Position numbers and translations under genes: made by a program. Shown here in pieces: positions 58,812-64,000 of a stretch of 64,000 bases of DNA. This stretch comes from CAYRHJ01 sp964424105 (GTDB lineage: Bacteria > Planctomycetota > Phycisphaerae > UBA1845): contig CAYRHJ010000026.1 of assembly GCA_964424105.1 (NCBI GenBank), positions 108,706-172,705 on the forward strand. The letters run 5' to 3'. The notes below the pieces were generated by a model. That model was not told the DNA's origin, searched no databases, and saw only the letters and a program-made list of their open reading frames with translations. Numbering within the stretch: position 1 is the stretch's first letter; each line of letters opens with the position of its first letter.

Positions 58812-59843
58812 TTAGGTGTTGGATGAAACCGTTCGATCGACGGCTTGGGCGACGCGGGCAAGCTCCGTCATGGTGTTCTTGAATACTTGCGGCGTGATCG
58901 ATTGGGCACCGTCGGTCAGGGCATGTTCCGGATCGATATGGACCTCCAGCAACAGTCCGTCGCAACCTGCGGCCACCGCGGCGCGACACATGGCCGGCAC
59001 CATGTAGGCGTGACCCGTGCCGTGCGACGGATCGATGACGATGGGCAGATGACTTTTCCGCTTGACCGCCGGAATGATGGCCAAGGGCAGCGTGTTTCTG
59101 ACGTAGGTTTCGTGCGTCCGAATACCGCGTTCGCACAAGATGACCTGGGAATTTCCCTCGTTCATCAGGTATTCCGCGGCCAGCAAGAACTCGTCCAGCG
59201 TTGCACTCCAACCGCGTTTCAGCAGAATGGGTTTATTGGCGTGGGCAACGGCCACCAATAGATTGAAATTGTGCATGTTGCGCGCACCGATCTGCAAGAT
59301 GTCGGCGTAACGCGCCACCAGATCGACGTCGGTGACGCTCATCACTTCGGTACAAATACATAAACCCGTCTTCTCGCGAGCCTCCGCGAGAATCTCCAGT
59401 CCTTTTTCACCCAGACCGCGAAACGAGTAGGGATCCGTACGTGGCTTGAATGCACCGCCGCGCAGCCCGATGGCGCCGGCCTCTTTCACGACGGCGGCGG
59501 TTTCCAGAAACTGCTGCCGGTCTTCGACGCTGCATGGGCCGGCGATGACACCCACCTGCGAGCCGCCGAACGCAAACGCGGAGGGACCCACCGCAATCCG
59601 GGAAGGCTGTGACTGAATTTCCTTACTGGCCCGTTTATAGGGCGCGAGGATGGGCACAATCCGTTCAACGAACGGACATTGTTCCAGCGCGGATTTGTCG
59701 ACGTTGCGCTTGTCGCCGATGGCAGCGATGACCACTCGATCCGTGCCCACGATCGGATGCGTTTGCAGGCCCATGCCTTCGATGACCTTGATCACGTGAT
59801 CGATCTGGGCTTGCCCAGCTTCCGGCTCCATTACCACAATCAT
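58812..59843 (-). CDS. aroF: 3-deoxy-7-phosphoheptulonate (DAHP) synthase, type I-beta
   Basis: 343 residues. First step of the shikimate pathway, condensing PEP with erythrose 4-phosphate. The N-terminal ferredoxin-like regulatory domain (MIVVMEPEAGQAQIDHVIKV, about 1-70) is joined to the barrel with GVIAGPCSVED, RGGAFKPRTDPYSFRGLGEK, EVMSVTDVDLVARYADILQIG, LLKRGWSAT and VIDPSHGTGHA. The Cys metal ligand, Arg/Lys PEP ligands and His are all seen. GGAGGTGG stands 7 nt before the ATG (59841-59843), 2 bp after the pheA stop. Cotranscribed with pheA. Confidence 0.95.
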   Translation of the reverse strand: MIVVMEPEAGQAQIDHVIKVIEGMGLQTHPIVGTDRVVIAAIGDKRNVDKSALEQCPFVERIVPILAPYKRASKEIQSQPSRIAVGPSAFAFGGSQVGVIAGPCSVEDRQQFLETAAVVKEAGAIGLRGGAFKPRTDPYSFRGLGEKGLEILAEAREKTGLCICTEVMSVTDVDLVARYADILQIGARNMHNFNLLVAVAHANKPILLKRGWSATLDEFLLAAEYLMNEGNSQVILCERGIRTHETYVRNTLPLAIIPAVKRKSHLPIVIDPSHGTGHAYMVPAMCRAAVAAGCDGLLLEVHIDPEHALTDGAQSITPQVFKNTMTELARVAQAVDRTVSSNT

Positions 59844-59845
59844 GA

Positions 59846-60937
59846 TTAAACCACCTCCGGAGATCGCGGATACGAACCCAATACTTTCCAAAACGAGCAG
59901 CGCCCGGCTGTCTCCGCCAGGGCGGCTTTGATCCAGGCGGTTTCCGCATGGCCCTCAATATCGATGAAAAAGTAGTACGTCCAGCGCTGCCACCGATCGG
60001 GCCGGGACTCGATACGGGTCATGTTCAGTCCTGCGTCACGAAAGACGGATAGGGCGTCGACGAGATGACCGGGCTGATGCCCGACGCTGAACACGATCGA
60101 CGTCTTATCATCACCGGTGGAATTGGGAGTGGACGTTCCCAGGATCAGGAATCGCGTGATGTTGCCGGGATGGTCTTCCACGAACTCGGCGATACGCGTC
60201 AGTTCATACAGCTCCGCTGCCAAGTCCCCCGCGATCGCGGCTGCTCCTTCTTCGCGGGCGGCGATCTCCGCAGCCGCGCTCGTGCTGGCTACGGCGACCA
60301 CCTTGTCTGACAAGCGCATCTCTTGCAGCCAGTTCTGACACTGGGCGAAGACTTCCGGCTTGGAATAAACCCGCTCGATCGTCTCCATGGCGGATCGGCT
60401 GAGCAGATGATGATGGACCGCCAGATTGAGTTCGCCGTTGACGCGCAGATCGCGAGCAATCAGGGCGTCCAACGTCTCGCCGACGCCGCCGGCAATGGAA
60501 TTCTCCACGGGGACCAGGCCGAATTCGGCGTGTCCACGCTCGATGAGATCGAAGACAGCCGTGATGGTCGAGACGATTTCAAACTCGACGGACGTGCCGA
60601 ACTTTCGACGTCCCGCGAGATGGGAATAACTTCCCGGCGGTCCCAGCAGCGCGATCCGGGGCGAACGTTCGAGGGCCAGCGAGGCGCTCATTAACTCGCG
60701 ATAGACGCTGCGCAACGCCTCCGCTGACATAGGCCCGCAATTGAGCGAACTTACCCGTTCCAGAACCTGCCGTTCTCGATCGGGGGCGTAGACCCGCATG
60801 CCCGCCGAAGCCTTGGCTTGACCGATTTTCCTGGCCAAGTCCGCGCGGCGATTCATCAAGCCGACCAACTCCTCGTCCAGGGCATCAAGCTGGGCTCGTA
60901 TGGTTTCCAAATCTCGTTTGGACTTTGACATCGACAT
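59846..60937 (-). CDS. pheA: Bifunctional chorismate mutase / prephenate dehydratase
   Basis: 363 residues. Chorismate to phenylpyruvate for phenylalanine. AroQ chorismate mutase helices occupy about 1-90 (RAQLDALDEELVGLMNRRAD, KIGQAKASAG). The dehydratase domain begins IALLGPPGSYSHLAGRRKFG and contains GLVPVENSIAGGV and VASTSAAAEIA. The C-terminal ACT domain has GHLVDALSVFRDAGLNMTRI with the feedback ESRP motif. The start is the ATG at 60935-60937; a second ATG two codons later is equally possible. It is placed 129 bp after the cupin gene. Confidence 0.95.
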   Translation of the reverse strand: MSMSKSKRDLETIRAQLDALDEELVGLMNRRADLARKIGQAKASAGMRVYAPDRERQVLERVSSLNCGPMSAEALRSVYRELMSASLALERSPRIALLGPPGSYSHLAGRRKFGTSVEFEIVSTITAVFDLIERGHAEFGLVPVENSIAGGVGETLDALIARDLRVNGELNLAVHHHLLSRSAMETIERVYSKPEVFAQCQNWLQEMRLSDKVVAVASTSAAAEIAAREEGAAAIAGDLAAELYELTRIAEFVEDHPGNITRFLILGTSTPNSTGDDKTSIVFSVGHQPGHLVDALSVFRDAGLNMTRIESRPDRWQRWTYYFFIDIEGHAETAWIKAALAETAGRCSFWKVLGSYPRSPEVV

Positions 60938-61066
60938 CAGCTTAACCTGATGGACTGGATTTGTCTCAACGGCAGCCGAAACACCAACCACCTGCCCCGC
61001 AGACGGGTTGGGTGCTTGCCGGTCAGCAGGCGGTTGATCCGTCAGCGCCGTTGACCGTCGCGAAGG

Positions 61067-61450
61067 TCAATGCAGGTCGATTTCGTACGAATAGGTATCC
61101 GGTTCGCGGGGGTCGTGGCGACGTGATTTGGTCAAAACGAATTCCCCGGGCGTCAGGAATTGGATGGCGTGGGCTTCGCAAGGCTCGAGGTACGTGCCCT
61201 GCCCTTCTCGCAGCGTGAAGCTGAGCTTTTCGGCGTCCTTGATGCGTACCACGTGCACCTGCGCTTCCCCCAGGGTCAGGTAAAAGAAAATCCGCGTCAA
61301 CAAGTGATAATGTTGCCCCAAGACGGCGCCGGCGTGCATTTTTCCGTGAATGACCGATTCCCATTCGCCTTCCGCGATGACTTCCACGAACAAACCTCGA
61401 TCATCGATCCGTCGATAGTGGTCCGGAAGAAACACTTTCGGTGCGGGCAT
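61067..61450 (-). CDS. Small cupin protein, sugar epimerase/isomerase-like
   Basis: 127 residues, a single double-stranded beta-helix. GRLFVEVIAEGEWESVIHGK-like GLFVEVIAEGEWESVIHGKM, GQHYHLLTRIFFYLTLGEAQ and GQGTYLEPCEAHAIQFLTP (His and Glu metal or substrate positions) resemble the WxcM/FdtA and RmlC-like cupins of capsule loci. A role in deoxysugar isomerisation is likely from its place between a glycosyltransferase and DegT genes. Starts 1 bp after the GT2 stop. Confidence 0.68.
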   Translation of the reverse strand: MPAPKVFLPDHYRRIDDRGLFVEVIAEGEWESVIHGKMHAGAVLGQHYHLLTRIFFYLTLGEAQVHVVRIKDAEKLSFTLREGQGTYLEPCEAHAIQFLTPGEFVLTKSRRHDPREPDTYSYEIDLH

Positions 61451-61451
61451 G

Positions 61452-62345
61452 TCAATCCACCCTTCTGATTCGAGCCGACAAAATCCTGGTCACGTATCCC
61501 ATTCCGGTCCATAGAAATCGTACAAGACTCGGCGCGGACTTGGAGACCCCTTTCGTTCGATCTGTGAACCGATAGGGCATCTCCAAGACGCTAAGCCCCT
61601 TGCGGCGACACGTGAAAACGAATTCCATGAAATAGGCCCCGTATCCGGTCGGAATCACCGAAACTTTGTCGAAGACCGTGCGACGCATTACGACGAATCC
61701 GCTGTCATAATCACGAACACCAAACCCCAGCACCAGACCGGCAAACCGATTGATCATGCGACTGGCCAACACGCGCAGATGTGCCCGGTCGTCCACGCCG
61801 CCGGGGGCGTAACGCGAGCCGATGCAAATATCGAATTGATTCAACGAGGCGATCATGGACGGCAGCAGCGCCGGCGGCATGCACATGTCCGCGTCCATCC
61901 AGCCCACGACCGGAGCACGGGATTCGATGATGCCGCGATTGAAAGCGGAGGCCAACCCCCGCGTCGCCACTCGACGAATCAGAACCACCCGCTCGTCGTC
62001 GAACTCTTCCACCAACCGCCACGTCTCGTCCGGAGAATCATCATCCACCACGATGACCTCCACATCCGGCCCCACGTGCCGAAAAACCTCCGTGATCGTA
62101 TCGATAATGTTGTCGCGCTCGTTGTACGTAGCCAGGATGATGGACACCGCCGGCACAACATCGCCCCGGCGTTTCGCCGTCGTCATTCCGGCGAACGCCG
62201 GAATCCAATTTGTCGGGCGGGTTTCACCGGCCTCTTTACGACTTGGATTCGTTTCCTCTTTACGAGCCGCGACCGCAAGGGAGCGGTCCCGCGCGGCGAG
62301 CGTATCCAACGTGGCCACGGCGGATGGTGAAATGGGCGATGTCAT
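61452..62345 (-). CDS. GT2 glycosyltransferase (polyprenol-phosphate type) with repeat-encoded N-terminus
   Basis: 297 residues. From about residue 63 it is a GT-A enzyme: VSIILATYNERDNIIDTI, EVIVVDDDSPDETWRLVEEF and GWMDADMCMPPALL (DxD-like metal site), close to dolichyl-phosphate mannose synthases but without the C-terminal membrane helices. The ATG at 62343-62345 overlaps the DegT stop as ATGA, so translation should start there. Then the first 60 residues (RDRSLAVAARKEE, NWIPAFAGMT) come from a family A and a family C repeat. A later start at a Val before PAVSIILATYN would avoid them, but none has a good ribosome binding site. Confidence 0.85.
   Translation of the reverse strand: MTSPISPSAVATLDTLAARDRSLAVAARKEETNPSRKEAGETRPTNWIPAFAGMTTAKRRGDVVPAVSIILATYNERDNIIDTITEVFRHVGPDVEVIVVDDDSPDETWRLVEEFDDERVVLIRRVATRGLASAFNRGIIESRAPVVGWMDADMCMPPALLPSMIASLNQFDICIGSRYAPGGVDDRAHLRVLASRMINRFAGLVLGFGVRDYDSGFVVMRRTVFDKVSVIPTGYGAYFMEFVFTCRRKGLSVLEMPYRFTDRTKGVSKSAPSLVRFLWTGMGYVTRILSARIRRVD
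62181..62207 (+). repeat. Family C core inside the GT2 gene
   Basis: CGTCATTCCGGCGAACGCCG followed by GAATCCA. On the minus strand it is read in frame as NWIPAFAGMTT, within the N-terminal extension of the glycosyltransferase. Confidence 0.85.
62264..62286 (+). repeat. Family A core inside the GT2 gene
   Basis: GAGCCGCGACCGCAAGGGAG then CGG; the preceding CTCTTTAC is also found with inverted copies at 41.7 and 43.3 kb. Its minus-strand translation gives RDRSLAVAARK. Confidence 0.85.
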
Positions 62346-63493
62346 CGGTTCGATCGGCAGGCCAGCAGGGCTTGAACGACCCTGCATTGTGTCTCGTATG
62401 TGAGCGTGGGGCCGCTGGGCAGATACAACCCACGTTCAGCCAGCATTTCGGAAACCGGAAACGGTCCTGCCAAGTTGGGCCAACGGGGATGGTCGCCGTT
62501 GTAGATCGGCTGCCGATGCATGGGAACGAAAAACGAACGGGTCTCGATGCCCTGCTCCTGTAGCAGCGCCCGAACCTCCGCCGCACTCCGGCCAAACGAT
62601 GGCTTCAACAACAGTCCGAACATCCAGTAAACGTTTTTGGCCCAGTTGCGACAAGTCGGCAATTGAACGTCCGGGCAGGCGGACAACAACTCGCGGTAGG
62701 CGTGCGCCAACTCGAGTTTCTTTTGGACTCGATCATCCACTTGTTCAAGCTGGGCCAGCCCGATGGCGGCCTGCACGTTGGTCATTCGATAATTGAATCC
62801 CACGGCACGATGCAAGAATCGCTCCTGCTCGAACGCCTGATTCCGCAGCAGCGCCGCTCGATCACGTATTCTGGAATCGTTGGTCACCACCATCCCGCCT
62901 TCGCCGGTCGTGATGGTCTTGTTGCCATAGAAGCTGAACGCAGCCACGTCCCCGATCGCCCCGACCCGCCGACCGTGAACCTCGGCCCCCACCGCTTGGG
63001 CACAGTCTTCTATGACCCGCAAGTGATGACGCTTCGCGATGGCCATGATGGCGCCCATATCCGCGGGATGGCCGTACATGTGCACCACCATGATGGCTTT
63101 GGTGCGTGACGTGATTTTTTCTTCGATGCGACGTGGGTCCATGCACCATGTGTCCGGCTCGACGTCCACCGGTACGGGCCTGGCCCCGGTCCAACACACC
63201 GTGTTTGCTGACACGATGAGCGTGAAGTCGGGAATCAGCACCTCGTCCCCCGGACCGACGTCCATGCTTTCCAGGGCCAAATGCAGCGCCGCTGTCCCGC
63301 TGCTGCAAGCCACCCCGTACGTCGCCCTGCAATAACTGGCGAACTGATCCTCGAATAGCGGAATATACTTGCCTAATGACGAGACCCAGTTGCCGTTCAG
63401 ACAATCCAAAACGTAACGCCGCTCGTTTCCGTCCAGCAACGGCTCACAAACGGGAACGATCGTGTCAGGAGTGGATGTGATGATGGCAGTCAT
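62342..63493 (-). CDS. DegT/DnrJ/EryC1/StrS sugar aminotransferase
   Basis: 383 residues. PLP-dependent transfer of an amino group to a keto-sugar nucleotide. VACSSGTAALHLALESM (61-77), DFTLIVSANTV, VIEDCAQAVGAEVHG and the PLP lysine in FSFYGNKTITTGEGG (K192) are all characteristic. GFNYRMTNVQAAIGLAQLEQ confirms the fold. It is first in a five-gene minus-strand unit (DegT, GT2, cupin, pheA, aroF). Its stop overlaps the GT2 ATG. Product sugar not predictable, perhaps a 3- or 4-amino-deoxysugar given the cupin. Confidence 0.93.
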   Translation of the reverse strand: MTAIITSTPDTIVPVCEPLLDGNERRYVLDCLNGNWVSSLGKYIPLFEDQFASYCRATYGVACSSGTAALHLALESMDVGPGDEVLIPDFTLIVSANTVCWTGARPVPVDVEPDTWCMDPRRIEEKITSRTKAIMVVHMYGHPADMGAIMAIAKRHHLRVIEDCAQAVGAEVHGRRVGAIGDVAAFSFYGNKTITTGEGGMVVTNDSRIRDRAALLRNQAFEQERFLHRAVGFNYRMTNVQAAIGLAQLEQVDDRVQKKLELAHAYRELLSACPDVQLPTCRNWAKNVYWMFGLLLKPSFGRSAAEVRALLQEQGIETRSFFVPMHRQPIYNGDHPRWPNLAGPFPVSEMLAERGLYLPSGPTLTYETQCRVVQALLACRSNR

Positions 63494-64000
63494 GGGGTTA
63501 GCCGCAGTGTTTCGATGCGCAGAGTCCGACCCTGCGCCGTCGTTGCCGGCGTCTCACAATCAGCTATTCATCGGTAGACCGGGGTGGCGTCCTGCACGAA
63601 TTCGGATTCAGGACGCGTGAAAGTGGGGCCAGACAATATCGGCAGCAGTTCGTTAGGTGGGTTTCGCCCGGGTATCACTGGGTCCGTGTCACAATCGGCG
63701 GCTGGTGGTATGAACGTTCCGCGTCCCGGAGGGACGGTATGAAAGTAGCCCGGCGATTCATCGCCGGGAACCGCATCGATTCGCCGAAGAGAAGTCCCGT
63801 AGGGACGGCTGAAACTTCGGCGGTGCGTCAGTCGTCCCTACAGGAGGCGGGGTCCGGCAGGGCGATCCCTCTGTGACCTCTGTGGCTGAATTATGCGGAG
63901 GTTGGCCACAGAGACCACAGAGGGGGACTTCGAATTCGCAAGCCGGGTTCAAAACCGTGCCGGTCGATTCAGTCGGGTGTCAGCCGGAGCGAATCGCCGG
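63494..64000. repeat. Terminal cluster of palindromic repeats
   Basis: No gene seen. Elements from left: CGTCCC-GGA-GGGACG hairpin (63721-63735), perfect 9-bp hairpin CCCGGCGAT/ATCGCCGGG (63748-63767), a 14-bp inverted repeat with one mismatch (63799-63812 with 63828-63841, arm GTAGGGACGGCTGA), and a 20-bp inverted repeat with two mismatches (63867-63886 with 63905-63924, arm CCCTCTGTGACCTCTGTGGC). The last is of a kind that recurs across many Planctomycetota-Verrucomicrobiota genomes. Confidence 0.75.

Overview
The window looks like a chromosomal segment of a Planctomycetota bacterium, possibly Phycisphaerae. This is an inference. It rests on a subtilase with a C-terminal paired dockerin-like Asp-rich tail, a thrombospondin type 3 repeat surface protein, an orphan Flp pilin, secreted HEAT-repeat and lipoprotein genes of unknown role, a Lys-rich histone H1-like mini-protein, and many interspersed palindromic repeats. 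No rRNA, tRNA, CRISPR array, transposase or phage gene was found.

Layout. 1-8.5 kb: housekeeping and envelope genes. These are trkA (cut by the left edge), a secreted HExxH peptidase, nnrE, surE, ispH followed by a twin-CDGSH protein, a very large prepilin peptidase, a LapA-like membrane protein and an OmpA-domain protein. 8.6-20.7 kb: a complete SUF iron-sulfur operon on the minus strand. Its order is Rrf2 regulator, sufA, sufB, Fic protein, DUF1858-rhodanese, sufC, sufD, sufS, sufU, sufT, with a 3-hydroxyacyl-CoA dehydrogenase behind it and an mrp/apbC carrier ATPase upstream. The regulator has a clear sigma70-type promoter, palindromic operator candidates and an overlapping 12-codon leader ORF ending in Cys-Cys-Arg. 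20.9-37.6 kb: mixed secreted and lipid-anchored proteins, phhB, a BaiN-like flavoprotein, a histone-like mini-gene with near-ideal signals, EF-P, a subtilase, the Flp pilin and the TSP3 protein.

37.8-58.8 kb: a plus-strand polysaccharide locus of about 21 kb. It holds UXS (UDP-xylose), four-plus glycan enzymes, DUF362, a methyltransferase-CapK fusion, a two-domain oxidoreductase, an O-acetyltransferase, a methyltransferase, AsnB, a sulfotransferase, an O-antigen ligase/polymerase and a flippase. Many of its genes overlap by a few bases. 58.8-63.5 kb: a minus-strand operon of a DegT aminotransferase, GT2, cupin, pheA and aroF, joining sugar-nucleotide work to aromatic biosynthesis. The right end (63.5-64 kb) is a cluster of palindromic repeats.

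The repeats stand out most. At least four short families recur. One pair forms 101-bp, 97% identical direct repeats flanking a glycosyltransferase and supplying its C-terminal tail. Another pair is translated in frame as the N-terminal extension of the GT2 protein. A third element near 49.6 kb folds as a nested cloverleaf of inverted repeats.
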